Assembly: GCF_000203815.1 (NCBI RefSeq)
Contig: NW_004457715.1
Coordinates: 1-64,000 of the forward strand
DNA length: 64,000 bases
Direction of reading: 5' to 3'
DNA from: Cavenderia fasciculata
Taxonomy: Eukaryota > Evosea > Eumycetozoa > Acytosteliales > Cavenderiaceae
Part shown: one piece after another, positions 34,058 to 47,059 of the stretch
Numbering within the stretch: the stretch's first letter is position 1
How the letters are laid out: each line of letters starts with the position of its first letter
The notes under the pieces: generated by a model
What the model was told of the DNA's origin: nothing
Seen by the model: only the letters and a program-made list of their open reading frames with translations
The model's database searches: none
Position numbers and translations under genes: made by a program

Positions 34058-34493
34058 TTTTTAGAGTAGTTGAGAGAGAGAGAAAGAAAACTATTTATAT
34101 TCATTCAATTAAATACTTTACACTACATTATTAGAGTAGGGCAGAGTAAGCAATAGGCAGAGCATTACTTTCTTTTACTAAAGAATAAACGCGAATTACG
34201 AGTTTGTAAATCGATCACACACTGTACGATCTGCATGCAGATCATGTTGATTCATTAGGATAGAGGATGGATTCATTCCTCTTTTATCTGTATACATGTA
34301 TGAGGTAGAACAACAATATTGCCGAAAATCATAGGATGCTTACTTGAAAGCTTGCTTGCTTGGACTGTGCACAAAATAAATTAAAATAAATTAAAAATAA
34401 AAAACGAATAAGTACATGCTATGAAATATGATGGGTATTGATTGTTGTATAATACCGACGACGGAGAGATATTCAGGAAGAAGAAATAGATAA
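34058..34493. other. Divergent intergenic region
   Basis: Promoters of the protease gene (minus) and PIF1 (plus). Holds a perfect 16-bp palindrome GATCTGCATGCAGATC at 34228-34243 and an (AG)n tract next to ATG 34057. Otherwise nothing is seen. Confidence 0.5.
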
Positions 34494-36774
34494 ATGTGGT
34501 CATCATCACAATCAAGTAAAATTAAACTTGTACATACATCTTATCAACGATTTACAACAAATCTCTCTGCATCCTCATCCTCTTATTTGAGGAATTATAT
34601 ATCAACGTCAAACAACTATAACTATAATAATAATAATACCAACAACTTGTATAAATGTCAAAATATCAATAACTATAACTATAACTATGCAAAGTTAAAC
34701 AATAACAATAACAATAACAATTCATACCTCTGTACATATAAAAATAATAATAATAACAATCATTTAATCAACATTAATAATAAGAGACTTTATACAAGTA
34801 ATAGTAATAGTAGTAGGAATGATAGTGATTATGGATACTATGATGTTCAACTATCTTATGAAGTAGAAGAAGATGATAAACCATATGAACAAACCGTTTC
34901 AAGCAATGATTCGAATTCGTCTAGTACTTTTAGTACTACCCTTCCACCATTACAATTACAACCATTACAACAACAACAAAAAGAAAAATACAACCCAAAA
35001 CCAACTAAACAAGTTAATGCTGCCTCTCTACCAAAGATAATCAAGATTAAATCTTCTTCAAAATCTTCTTCTCCTCTTCCTCCTCCTTCTCTTTCAATAT
35101 CAACCGATACTAATAATAGTAATAATATAAAGAAGAATAATAATAATAGTAATGATTCAATTATTCAATCTATTTTTGGTTTACAAGATTCAAATACAAT
35201 TAAATCAAATATAAATAATAATAATATAAATAATAATTCCACAATTACTCCAACTGGATTAAATAATTCACAACCAAAACAACAAGAAATATTGAATCTT
35301 GATAATGAAGAAGAAGAATTATCTTTTGAAAAGAAAAAGAAAAAAGGTAAAAAATCATCACAAGAAGATAGTGATATGGAGATTGATTTAACCGATGAAC
35401 AAAAAGCAATTGTTAAATGTATTGTGGAAGGAGGAAAGAATGTATTTTTCACGGGTAGTGCTGGTACTGGCAAATCGGTCGTCATCAAACACACAGTCGC
35501 TCAATTGCGAGAAAAGCATGGAATTGGAACAGTTCATGTCACTGCCGCATCTGGTATTGCTGCCGTCAATATTGGAGGTGTCACACTTCACTCTTTTGCA
35601 GGTATTGGCTATGGACAGGGAACAGTCACTCAACTGGCCGTTGGAATTGCCAAACGAAAGAAATATGAAAAACGGTGGAGAGAATGTAAAGTATTGATCA
35701 TTGATGAAATATCAATGATTGATTCTGAACTGTTTGATAAATTGGAACAAGTTGCTAGAATTGTTAGAAATAATGATGCTCCAGTAAGACAAACGACAAA
35801 ACAAAAAATATTTACAGTACTTAAGAATTAATTTGATTTATTTTCCATTTTAGTTTGGAGGAATACAATTATGTTTATGTGGAGATTTTTTCCAATTGCC
35901 TCCAGTATTGGGTAATTATGCATTTGAAAGTGAAGCATGGCATAAATGTATATCGATGAATTTAGAGTTAAAGACTGTTATGCGACAAAAGGACGATGAG
36001 TTTATTCGGGTGTTGAATAAACTTCGCAAGGGTCAAGTGTATAGTGAGGCAATCGATCTGTTGCATAAATGTAACCGACCATTGGATATTTCAAATGGTG
36101 TACTTCCCACTAAACTGTATACAACCAATGCCGACGTAGACTCTGAAAACAATGTAGCGTTGGCAGCTTTACCAGGCGAGACTGTCTCTTTTACATCGAT
36201 TGATAGTGGATGTAAAGAGTTGATTGAAGCACTTGACAAGGATTGTCCAGCACCACGTGAACTTAATCTAAAGGTTGGTGCACAAGTTGTATTGCTACGT
36301 AAACCAGATGGACAGTCTAAATTGGTCAATGGCAGTCGTGGCGTAGTGGTTGAATTTGTCGAACCCAAGGCAACACGTTTACTCAAAGCCAAGTCTACAT
36401 CGTGGGCTGAAAAGAATGCATTGGTACCCGTCGTACTGTTTAACGATGGGAGTCGTGTACGTATCAAACCAAGCGAATGGGGTATCTGGTCGGAAAAGAA
36501 AGCTACCCGTCAACAACTACCTCTCAAACTGGCGTGGGCACTCACCATCCACCGTGCTCAGGGTCTCACACTTGACAAGATTGAGTGTCGTCTCCAACAA
36601 GCATTTGCCAATGGACAAGCCTATGTAGCACTATCACGTGCCAAAACACTCCAAGGTCTCTATCTAGAAGAATTTGCCAAAACATCCATTAGAACAAGCG
36701 CCAAAGTTATCGATTTTGAAAAGAAATTCTTAAAATCAACTACTATTCCTACAACTTTTAAAATTAAATTCTAG
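34494..36774 (+). CDS. pif1: PIF1-family ATP-dependent 5'-3' DNA helicase (736 aa)
   Basis: Exon 1 is 34494-35783, the intron is 35784-35853 (GTAAGA...TTTTAG) and exon 2 is 35854-36774, phase 0. The first about 300 residues are Asn/Ser-rich with a basic, Ser-rich N-terminus that could be a mitochondrial presequence. The helicase core follows: motif I GSAGTGKSVV (about residue 320), Ia VTAASGIAAVNI with THxSFAGIG-type motif, motif II LIIDEISMID, motif III GDFFQLPPV, motif IV-like RQKDDEFI, motif V LPLKLAWALTIHRAQGLTLD and motif VI AYVALSRAKTLQGL. This is the full SF1B set. PIF1 acts on mitochondrial DNA, telomeres and G4 or R-loop structures. It ends 35 bases from the convergent neighbour. Confidence 0.9.
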
Positions 36775-36809
36775 AAAAAATAATAAATAAATTATTATTG
36801 ATATTTTGT

Positions 36810-39800
36810 TTATTTATTTAGAGATGATTTCTTTTTTCTAATTCTTTGATGTTGTTGATGTTGTAAATCAAAATCTTTTAATTGTTTTAGGTCAACATAA
36901 TTTGTGACATCTTCTTTTTGAAGATCATTGCCAAGGAAATAGATTTTGAGTTGGTCTTTGACAACTTCGCCCCAAACGAATCCAGCTACTGGTGTCATGT
37001 CATGGAAAGCATCACAACATTTACAATACTTGTAGTTGAATCCAAAGAATATTTTAACCAATATACTCATTAATGGTAGAGTAAACATTTTAACAATCCA
37101 CCAAAGCACGCCAATGATATCACTCCATGCACGTTTCTTTTTGTTGTTTACTGGGTGTCTTGTGAGTAATGCCTTTCTTGGTTTGATACTATATTCAATA
37201 TCATCATTGATCAATTCTGGAATTTCATCAAATAAATCTGGTCTATCTCCTTGTTTCTGCAATGAATTGTTGAAAGGATTAGCTGATCCAGATGATGATG
37301 AACCTCTACTTTTTTTGGTTTTGACGATAGTTGTTCCATCTGAATTTTTAGATTTTGATTTTTGATTCAAATTCTTTTTAGAAGAATTTTTCTTTGGTTG
37401 TTGAGAGATTGGTAAAGGAGGAGGGGAAGAAATGGAAGGGGATGTCGAGACTGATTTACTATTTAAATGAGGAGTATTATTATTTGAGGAATCTTCTTGA
37501 TTTGAAGATTCATCATAATCATCAGTACCATCCTCTTCGTTATCTGATATGAGATCAGGTAATTCATCAAGATAGACAACTGTACCATCAGGATTGACAT
37601 ACTTTCTTCTATTATCTTTTTGTGACTTTTGTTGTTGTTGTTGTTGTCGTTTGAGTAACTGTTCTTGTTCAAGTGCCAATTCTCTTTCTGCACGTTGTCT
37701 TTCCATTTCAGTTTGAAATCTTAACTGTTCTTCTTTACGACGTTGTTTCTCGGCACGTCTCTTTTCTCTTTCACGTTTTTCTTTTTCCTCTTTTTGTTTC
37801 TTTTCCATCTCTGCACGTTGTTCCATTTCCTTTTCATATTGTTGTCTTTCAAGTTCCAATTCTTTTTCTTTTTGTTTCTTTTCCAACTCTTTGATTCTTT
37901 TTTCTTCTCTTTCCTCGTTTTCCTTTTTTTCATTTTCCAATCTCTCCATTTCAATCTTGCTCAACAATTCTTGTTCATATTGTTCCAATTTTTGTCTTTG
38001 TTCAGTCATTTCTTGTTCTTCTTTTTGTCTTCTCTTTTCTTCTTTTAATTGACTTCTTGTCTTTTTTTCTTTTTTCTTTTGAGCAAGGGTTGTTGGTGAA
38101 GCATCCAAAGATGAAACATTTGAATTGGTATCATCATTTTTCTTTAATTCTTCTTTTGGTAATGGTTCAACATTTAAATGTTGTTGATTATTCTTATTTT
38201 TAATAATTAAACTTGCCAATTCAAAAATCTTATTTTTTGATTGAGTTGTTGGATGAATTTCATATGATTTATCAAAATGATTTAATGCCCTATAAAAAAT
38301 TAAAAAATAAAAATAAATAAAAAAAATAAAAGGATTTGATTGTTTTTGTTTTTACATACTTTTCATAATCTTTTTGTTTTAAATATTGAATTCCTAGTTC
38401 ATATAATTTATCTGCTTCATTATTATTATTATTAATAGTTGATGATTCATTATTTGATTTTTGAGATTGAATAGGTGATTGTTGTTTTTGTAATGGTTGT
38501 TGTTGTTGTTGTGATTGTTGTTGTAAAGGTGGAAATTGTTGTTGATGGTTTTGTTGTTGTTGTTGATATTGTTGTTGATTTGATTTTGGTTTTGTATTTG
38601 TTTGTTGTTGAGATTTATATTGTTGATTTTGTTTATAATGTTGTTGTTGATTATTTTGTTGGTGTTGATGTTGAGGTGATGTATTATTACTATTTTTATT
38701 ATTATTTTGTTGATGTTGTTGAGATGATGTATTATTACTTTTATTTTGTTGTTGATGATTTTGTAGAGGAGGTGATTGTTGTTGATTATTTTGTTGATGA
38801 TGCTGATTTTGATTACTTTGTTGATATTGAGGAATTAAAGAAGCATCACTTACAAGGTTTGGTATGGGAGATGATAATCTTGGTGAAAAATCGATTGGAG
38901 AAGATAATCCAAATGGTGAAAGTCCAGCTGCTGTATTTCCAACCATATTACTACTACCATTAGCATTATAAGATCCACCTGGAGAGAATGAATGCCAATT
39001 ATTGAAAAAGTTTCTCTTTAGTTGCAAAAGCCATTGTGAAGCTTGGACATGATCATGATTGGATATGTAGAGAGCATACAAACATTGCTCCAATGAGAAT
39101 CCCTGATTGACAAATGTCATGACAAAAAGTTTGTCTGGTGAATCTCCAACAACTGCTTGTTGTGGTGTTTGTTGTTGTTGTTGTTGAGGTGAATAAGATG
39201 ATGGTGAAGATGAAGATGGTGAAGATGATGAATAGGTTGCAGAATGAGGAGAAGATGACGATACTGCATAAGGTGAAGAAGAAAACATATTATTATGATT
39301 GGGAGTATTGGATTTTGATGATGATCTTGCACCTTTAAATACACTATTATTGACCAATGAAGATGTATTCAATTCACTCACTGGATGAATAATATTCTTG
39401 AAAAAGTGTGGACTATTATCACTACCAAATAAACTATATGATCTTGAATATTCTAAAGGTAAAGTATATTAGTATCTTTTGTTTTGTTATATTACTAATA
39501 TTTTTTTTCTTACCAATATCATTTCCACTTGAATTTAATGATATTGAATCTTCTTCTTCATCATCATCTTCACTTTCATCGTCTTCGTTGTCATCGTCTT
39601 CGTCGTCACCATCGTCTTCGTCTTCTTCATCCATGTCTTCTTCGTCGTCCATATCTTCATCGTCGTCATAGACAATGTTGTAACTGTTGATACTGATACT
39701 ACCACTATTGGTTGAATTATTCTTATTGTCAATCGATAAGATAGGTGAATCGACAAATAACTTTCTCTGTTGAGTGACATTACTCTCCTCTTCTTCATCT

Positions 39801-40330
39801 TCTACTCTAACTGGTTTCATTTGACTAGATGAAGAGGAAGAGTTATTACTTCTACCACTTCCAATTAATCCTTTTGATGTTGTTGTAGTTGTTGGTAGAC
39901 GTGTTGTCGTTGTTGAACTACTACTACCAGTAAAGAAACTCTTTACATTATTATGAAAGAATGAATTTAAACTTTTACCAGGACTATTCATAATAGATGC
40001 AGCTGCAATTGGTATATTTGGTAATGGTGGTGAATTATTATGAGTAGAATGAATAGTACTACTAGGTTTTAAAGGTACTCCATTAATATTAAATGTACTA
40101 GTATTATCAAAATGTAATGTACTAAAACTATTATTACTATTAAAACTATTTTGTTGTTGATGTTGATGTTGTTGATGTGGAGGTGTAGTTGAAGAAGTAA
40201 TAGATGGAGATGAAGACTGGGATGATATATTATCATTGTCTGTCGTATGGTCAATGACATTCATTGCTGCTTCTAAACCACCTTCACCACCACTACTATT
40301 AACAGTAGTAGTAGTAGATGATGATTCCAT
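36810..40330 (-). CDS. UBA-domain, coiled-coil protein with Jiv90-like Cys/His tail (about 1129 aa)
   Basis: Exons 40330-39514, 39452-38360 and 38289-36810, in phase. Residues 1-270 are Ser/Thr-rich and acidic. Near residue 360 is a UBA-like helix bundle (VMTFVNQGFSLEQCLYAL, then ASQWLL). A Gln/Asn-rich linker follows, then a TPR-like helix pair (ADKLYELGIQYLKQKDYEK, then ALNHFDKSYEIHP). Next is a 150-residue charged coiled coil and an acidic region. Near the C-terminus, after a hydrophobic segment (PLMSILVKIFFGF), is YCKCCDAFHDMTPVAGFVWGE, then DVTNYVDL. The C..C...H...G.VW.E...DVT pattern resembles the zinc-binding Jiv90 domain of DNAJC14-type J-proteins, but no J domain is seen. A ubiquitin-linked ER or chaperone role is only a guess. 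Confidence 0.6.
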
Positions 40331-40647
40331 TTAGTTTGGTGTATATATATATTATCTTATCTCTAATATAAATAAGATAATTAAATAGACAAATGCAATA
40401 CAAACGACTTGGATGAAGAAACTCATTGACTTTTGCGACTTTCACTCGAAGATTCATCGGTTATTGGTTTTTTGACAAAAGATAAAAATAAATATAAATA
40501 TAAATTAAAAATATTAATATAATAATTAATAATTATTAGTTTTCCAAATCCAATACACAACTTGCTACTTTTTTTGTTTTAGTTTTAGTATTATTATTAT
40601 GTATTTGTTATGTATTTGTTATGTATTTGTTAGGTATTTATTTTGAT
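40331..40647. other. Intergenic
   Basis: Promoter of the UBA gene and 3' flank of TMCO1. A short tandem repeat (TTATGTATTTG, three copies) lies at about 40597-40632. No gene. Confidence 0.6.
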
Positions 40648-41277
40648 TTATTTATTTTCGGTAAATGAAGAAGCCCATGGATTATTGGCAGCTGATGTCT
40701 TTGGTGGAGCAGTACCAAGGATCTTTTGAATGTTGGTTCTGATGGTCATTGATGAGATGACGTATAAAAAGGTCATTGAACAATCAGTCATATCAGTACC
40801 TGCTAAATTACGATGACTTAGACCTTGAAGGAATCCAATTGGTTCAAATGGTAATTTACAAACTACTACTCCATTAAATCTACATGATTACATTATTATT
40901 AATACTCTAAGTCTTTGTTTTCTTTTTGCTTCTCTTTTGTTAACATACAATGAATTTAAATAACTAAATAAAGAAATCATAGAAATTGCAACAGCAAACA
41001 TTGATTTCATCTTGGAGAATGTCATTTGTTGATTGGCTTGTTTGAGAGAATCTTCGAGACGTTCCAACTTTTTATCCTTGCCCTTTGACTTGCTGAGCAG
41101 TGATGATTTGCTAGACTCTGATTCTTTGGCCTTTTCAACCTGTTCTGTGAGACGATCAATGTTTATCTTTGCCTTTTTATAAGATTCGGTTCGATACACA
41201 AACAACCATGATACTCCCTCTGAAAAGAGTGAACTTGCTATCGATACTCCAAGAATGAATAATATATCTGTTATCAT
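40648..41277 (-). CDS. tmco1: TMCO1 homolog, ER calcium load-activated channel / translocon factor (186 aa)
   Basis: Exons 41277-40949 and 40879-40648. The frame is open further upstream to ATG 41358, but ATG 41277 aligns with the human start. A TM helix (ILFILGVSIASSLFSEG) is followed by the signature WLFVYRTESYKK, a 60-residue coiled coil and MKSMFAVAISM with LNSLFNGVVVCKLPF, then GFLQGLSHRNL, DMTDCSMTFLY and IQKILGTAPP. These match TMCO1 (188 aa in human) along its whole length. TMCO1 belongs to the Oxa1/EMC3/Get1 superfamily. It works in the ER multipass translocon and has been reported as a calcium-leak channel. Divergent from RPT2. Confidence 0.93.
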
Positions 41278-41701
41278 CGCAATTATATGTATATCTTTGT
41301 AGAAATATATTTCGTCGGGTAATATAAATAATGACAATGCTTGCAGACGGATGAACATAACATGATCATCTCAAGTTTTCATGTTTTTTTTTTGTTTCTT
41401 CTGTATCATAATCTTTTAAAAGATCAGCTCATATATAAATATATCTTGATTAATACATATCATTTAGAGATATTCTTTATTTTAATATATTCTCTTTGTT
41501 GTATATATATTTATTGTTTATTAAATTACTTGCTTGGCACCATCAGAGTGAGAGATCTGCTTTTGGTCTCCCAATATTTTTAATTAATTTTTTGTTTTTT
41601 TTTTTTTTTCAACAACACAGTGATGTTCATCAGCTTCAATTTAGTTTCGCAAATACTTTGTAATTTAAATAATACATATACATATATATAGAATTTAAAG
41701 A

Positions 41702-43288
41702 ATGGGTCAGAACCAATCTTTAGGTAATATGGATAAAGATCCAAATAAAAAGGTTGGTTGAAACAAAAAGATAAAGAAAAGAGAAATAGAAATAAAAGAT
41801 AACAAAAGAGAAAGAGTTGTTGTTGTTGTTGTTATTGATTAGTAGCTGTAGTAGTAGAGGAGATAGATTAGATTATATAAAGATATGATTTGATAAAGAA
41901 GAAGAATATATGATAGTAGAATGAAATATACATATATGATTATTAACTTTTTTCTTTTTTTTTTTTATATTTCTATCTACTTGTCTCTTTTTTTACTTTC
42001 TATTTTCTACTACTAGGATCAACAAAAACCAAAATATCAAGCACCACCACCACCAACACAATTTGGAAAGAAAAAGAGAAGAAGAGGAGCAGAGACTAGT
42101 ACAAAGTTACCAGTTGTGACACCACATACCAAATGTAAATTAAAGCAATTAAAACTCGAACGTATAAAAGATTATTTGTTGATGGAACAAGAGTTTCTCC
42201 AAAACTATGAACTCAACCAACCAAAGGGCGACGACAAGGACAAGACTGACGAAAAGATGATCGACGAGATTAGAGGCGACCCACTGACGGTCGGTTCGCT
42301 CGAAGAGGTGATTGACGATAATCATGCTATCGTGTCGAATGCAGTGGGACCCGAACACTATGTACGTATCATGTCGTTTGTCGACAAGAGCAAACTGTTC
42401 CTCGGCGCCACCGTCCTCCTCCACAACAAGACATTGTCGGTGGTCGGTGTCATTGACAGCGAGGTCGACCCCATGGTCAATGTGATGAAGGTTGAAAAGG
42501 CACCACTCGAGAGCTACAGCGATATTGGTGGGCTCGAGACACAGGTGCAAGAGATGAAAGAGGCTGTCGAGCTGCCCCTCACTCACCCCGAGTTTTACGA
42601 AGAGATTGGTATCAAGCCACCCAAAGGTGTCATTTTGTATGGTGAGCCAGGTACCGGCAAGACACTGCTCGCCAAGGCTGTGGCCAATCAGACATCGGCC
42701 ACCTTTTTGCGTGTCGTCGGCTCGGAACTCATCCAAAAGTATCTTGGTGACGGACCCAAGCTCGTCAGAGAGTTGTTCCGTGTCGCCGAAGAATTGGCAC
42801 CATCCATTGTCTTTATCGACGAAATTGATGCCGTCGGTACCAAGCGTTACGACAGCACATCGGGTGGAGAGCGTGAAATCCAACGTACCATGCTCGAGTT
42901 GCTCAATCAACTCGACGGTTTTGATGCTCGTGCCGACGTTAAAGTCATCATGGCCACTAACCGTATCGAAACTCTCGACCCTGCCCTCATCCGTCCCGGT
43001 CGTATCGATAGAAAGATTGAATTCCCATTGCCAGACATCAAGACCAAACGTAAGATCTTTGAAATCCACACTGCCAAGATGAACCTCTCTGAGGATGTCA
43101 ACCTCGAAGAGTTTGTCATGTCCAAGGACGATCTCTCTGGTGCCGATATCAAGGCCATTTGTACAGAATCTGGTTTACTTGCCCTTCGTGAACGTCGTAT
43201 GCGTGTCACTCATACCGATTTTAAAAAGGCAAAAGAAAAAGTTCTCTATCGTAAAACTCAAGGTGCTCCTGAAGGTTTATATATGTAA
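41702..43288 (+). CDS. psmC1: 26S proteasome regulatory ATPase subunit 4 (RPT2, 440 aa)
   Basis: Exon 1 is 41702-41752, the intron is 41753-42016 (264 bases, long for this genome) and exon 2 is 42017-43288, phase 0; 440 residues, as in animals and yeast. The N-terminus MGQNQS is the conserved N-myristoylation signal of RPT2. Then come a coiled coil, an OB fold, Walker A GEPGTGKT (about residue 225), Walker [11 protein letters not shown], second region of homology with [17 protein letters not shown], and the C-terminal hydrophobic-Tyr-X motif LYM that opens the 20S gate. Codons are GC-ended, as in other highly expressed genes here. Ends 85 bases from convergent SMU1. Confidence 0.97.
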
Positions 43289-43373
43289 AAAAAAAAAGAG
43301 ATAAAAGAAAAAAAAAAAAGATAAATCATAAATAAATAAAATGTAAACAAAAAAAATATTTTTTAATTTATTC

Positions 43374-45169
43374 TTAGGATTTCCATAATTGTAAATTTGA
43401 ATCTAAAGAAATGGTAGCTAAAATATTACGATTTGGATGAATGGTTAATCCAACTACTTCCTTTTTATGTCTAAGATCGTAGCGATAAAGAAGATTTGAA
43501 GTTTCCAATTCAAAACAATTCATATGATTGTCATCGGAAACTGCATAGAGATATTTTTTGTTTGGTGAAAGACAACAACAGACAAAGTTGAATTTATCAT
43601 TGTCTAGTGTAAATTGTTTAACTATAAATTGTTTTCTAATGGACATTATTACAATGGATGGCGATTGATTACATATTAAAACCAAGTCTTGAGCAGCATC
43701 GATATAGAAAACATTTTTAATTGGAATGTCACGAATCTTGGTTTGTGCTACTGGTGCCAATGTTTGTAAACATTCTCCAGTCTTTATATCCCATACCTTT
43801 ACAGTTGCATCACTCGAACATGATACCATCTTTTCTTCATTTGAATTGATTTGAAATTCATTTATACTTGCTAAATGTCCTCTATATATTTTTAATACTT
43901 TACCACTTTTTAATCCAAACATTCTATAGAATAAATAAAATAAGAAATAAGAAATTAATATTTATCTTTTTTTTTCTTTTCTTTTCTTTTACTTACTTAA
44001 TGGTTGAATCTATTGAACTAGTTAAGAGTTGAGTAGAATTATTTATAAAATGTAAACAAGTAACGGCTTGAGAATGAGCAGGTTCAAAACGACGAAGACA
44101 TTTACCAGATTTGATTTGCCATACTTTGGCATGACCATCGGTTGATCCAGATGCCATATATTCTGCATCTTTGGAGAAACACATACTAATGATACCGGTA
44201 TTATGCATCATAAACTCATCATTTGATTGATAGTCTAGATTGGCAAGTGCACCAGTATTATAATTCCATACTTCAATAAAACCATCGATACTTGACGTAA
44301 CTAAGTACTGAGAGTCTGGTGTAAACTTTGCACAATCGGGTCTATTCTTGTCTCCAAATACAATTGATCTGTCCAATTGAGTGATTGGTTCTTCTTGTTC
44401 AGCTCCTGATACAGTCTTGGTTTGACCTTTGAACAAATCAAAATCATCACCTGGTTGTACTATACCTTGGTATTGTTGCCATTTTAATGCTTGTCCCAAG
44501 AGTGCTAGTAGTCGTGATGGTTCAATTTGTTGAATGGCTGCTGTTGATCCACCGTTACCACCATCTTTGATGAGTGAATCTGCAATTTCTTTTCTTCTTT
44601 GTTCAATGGTACCACTATAAAACTCTCCACTATTGATTACTTGTCTTTGTAGACAATGCTCTAGTTGTAGATATCGTTCGACTTGGTTGAGTTTACAATA
44701 GTTCATCACTTCACTCTTTCGAAGTAGTTGTTTTGAAAGTTCAAATTCTTTCTTTTCAATTAATTCTATTATTATCTAAAATTGAGAGAGAGAGAGAGAA
44801 AGAAATGTTAGGATAGATGAGAAAGAAAGTTTCTATTGTTTTTTCTCGTACATGTTCAAATAGATCAATCAATTTATCGTATGATATTTTTAGATTTGAT
44901 AGTTCGAGTAATACCTTGTCCCAACGTCCGACAATGATATCATTCTTTAGTTCATCGATACTGTCGACTGTGTTTAGTGATATACCAGTCTCTTCTTGCA
45001 TCGACAATAATGTACTCGTCAATGAATTCTCTTTGCAGAATTGTAATATTAATTTGATTACACTAAAAAGAGTGGAGAGAGTGTTTAGTAATGATGATAA
45101 TGTATCTATCTTGCAAGTATCATATCATGTGTCTTACTCATTTGATTGAATATCTAGTGATTTGCTCAT
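43374..45169 (-). CDS. smu1: SMU1 homolog, WD40 spliceosome-associated protein (523 aa)
   Basis: Exons 45169-45138, 45062-44852, 44775-43997 and 43923-43374, all in phase; human SMU1 is 513. The N-terminal LisH/CTLH half has LLSMQEETGISLNTVDSI, SLNLK-type helix and LLALLGQALKWQQYQG. Seven WD40-type repeats follow: SPDSQYLVTSSIDGFIEVWNYNTG, SKDAEYMASGSTDGHAKVWQIKSGKCLRRFEPAHSQAVT and so on (shown here only as landmarks), with the last ending LQLWKS. SMU1 with RED activates the B spliceosome complex. Introns of this very gene are small and AT-rich. Confidence 0.93.
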
Positions 45170-45746
45170 TGTATTGAAATGTATTTAACTATTGAAATGG
45201 TCTCTGTTTCGTGAAATCATTAACATTAATTTAGTGTTTTTTAAAAAAACAAATCATCTTTTTTAATTTAAAAAGGTTTTTAATTCTAATATGGATCATT
45301 CGGGATAGGTATAGAATAAGGTATGAATAAGGATTGGGTAATAAAAAATGGAAGAAATGCTAGGAATAGTATTCACAAAAAAAAAAAAAAAAAAAGAAGA
45401 AATCATCCACAAACAATATTATTGAAATAAAAGAAGAAATGATTTTTTTGTTTAATAATAATAATAATATTTTTTTATAATTATATAAATTTTTTTCTTG
45501 GAGTTTGATGATAAGAAGCACTCATACCAGTCAGCAGTTCACTGTGTATTCTTTCTGATACATTTTATTTGTTCTTTTTTTTGCCATTTATTATTCACAT
45601 ATTTCATATTTATCTATTCATCAGTTATCCATAAGAGAAATCATCTTCACCATCGTCGCCATCTTGTCAATATTCATTCACTCAATCTCTTGTTCATTTC
45701 ACCGTGAACCTTTTTATTCTTTGTAGTTTATATTCCCTTATCTTAT
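45170..45746. other. Intergenic, possibly with an extra 5' exon of the next gene
   Basis: Promoter of SMU1 (minus). At about 45495-45543 a short plus-strand frame (EFDDKKHSYQSAVH) could be an upstream exon of the Crinkler-like gene. There is no ATG and the splice signals are weak. An 18-A run near 45379. Confidence 0.4.
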
Positions 45747-47027
45747 TTGCAACTTACTTACTATAATATTATATCAAACAAATATTCAAGAAATGGATAT
45801 TTCAAGTCACAACGCAGACTAAAACCAGGAGCAATCTTTGATTTTGATTCCAACACCAAATCTTTACCCAAAGGAGAGTCTCTTGTAAAGTGGCCATGTG
45901 ATTTGTTCAAGGAATACTCGCCTATCTACGGTAGTGAACTATTTGTTAGTTTAAACAGTTTCAAAAGGGACCCCACCCCTTCTCCCCTACAAGGTAACCA
46001 GTCACAATCACTATTGCACTATCTTTCATACCATTTCTTCTCTACTGTCATCCTTCACCAATTTTTTTCATTTGTAATTCTCTCCCTTTTGAAACCTTAC
46101 ATTTCTTCATTGCCAATGTTGCAATCACTATCATTGCTCCTCTTTTTACACCATTTCTTTTGATTATCTTTTTGTTTTCATTACCAATCAATGCAACACC
46201 CATCTCTTTCCTTTTAACCACTTGCCTCATTGTCTACTTTCAACCATTGTCGTACCAACCTAACACTAAACATTTGTTCATTTTGTTTTGCTTGTTCATC
46301 TTTACATATCATAGACCATTGACCTCTTTCATATATTTATAATCCTTTTTATACAAATCAAATACTGATCCATTCGCCAAGCTACACTACCACTCTTTAT
46401 CACTCTACATCCTTTTATTTTTAAGACCCATCTCTTTTTCCTCTTAGTCACTACTTTTGTCAAACATACCTAATTGCTACATCAACCGATCACTATCATT
46501 CAAATCTAGTCATTTTGTTTTGCTTTGTTTGTTCTCATATTACAGGCCCTTCACTTGCCTCATTGTTGTTGGTCAATCCATCTCCAATCAATCTTCATGT
46601 ATTGTTTATCAAATAGCATAGTTGCAAGTACTTCTTTACCATTTAACTTTCTATATTACTCCTCTTTTTAAACCATTTCCTGTTGATTTCTTTTGTTCAT
46701 CACCACCTATCTTTCCCTTTTAACCATATGCCTATTGTATGGCAAGTCTATTTCATACTATTCCTAATTGCGCCAACCAAGCAACATCTCGCAACATTTA
46801 TCATTTGTTTTGTTTGTTTAACTTTGCATATCATTGACCTCTTGTGTTCATTCATATATTTATAATCCTTTGATCCAAACCAAATACCATTGTTTGTGTC
46901 AAAATTTCCTAATTTATATATCAACTAATCTTCTTTTCTCTAGACCCTATGATTATCGAGTTTGCACCTGGTATTCCAAGACCCCCAATTAAATTTCGAT
47001 ATATGACCACGAAACAGTTAAGGTAAA

Positions 47028-47059
<32 letters not shown>

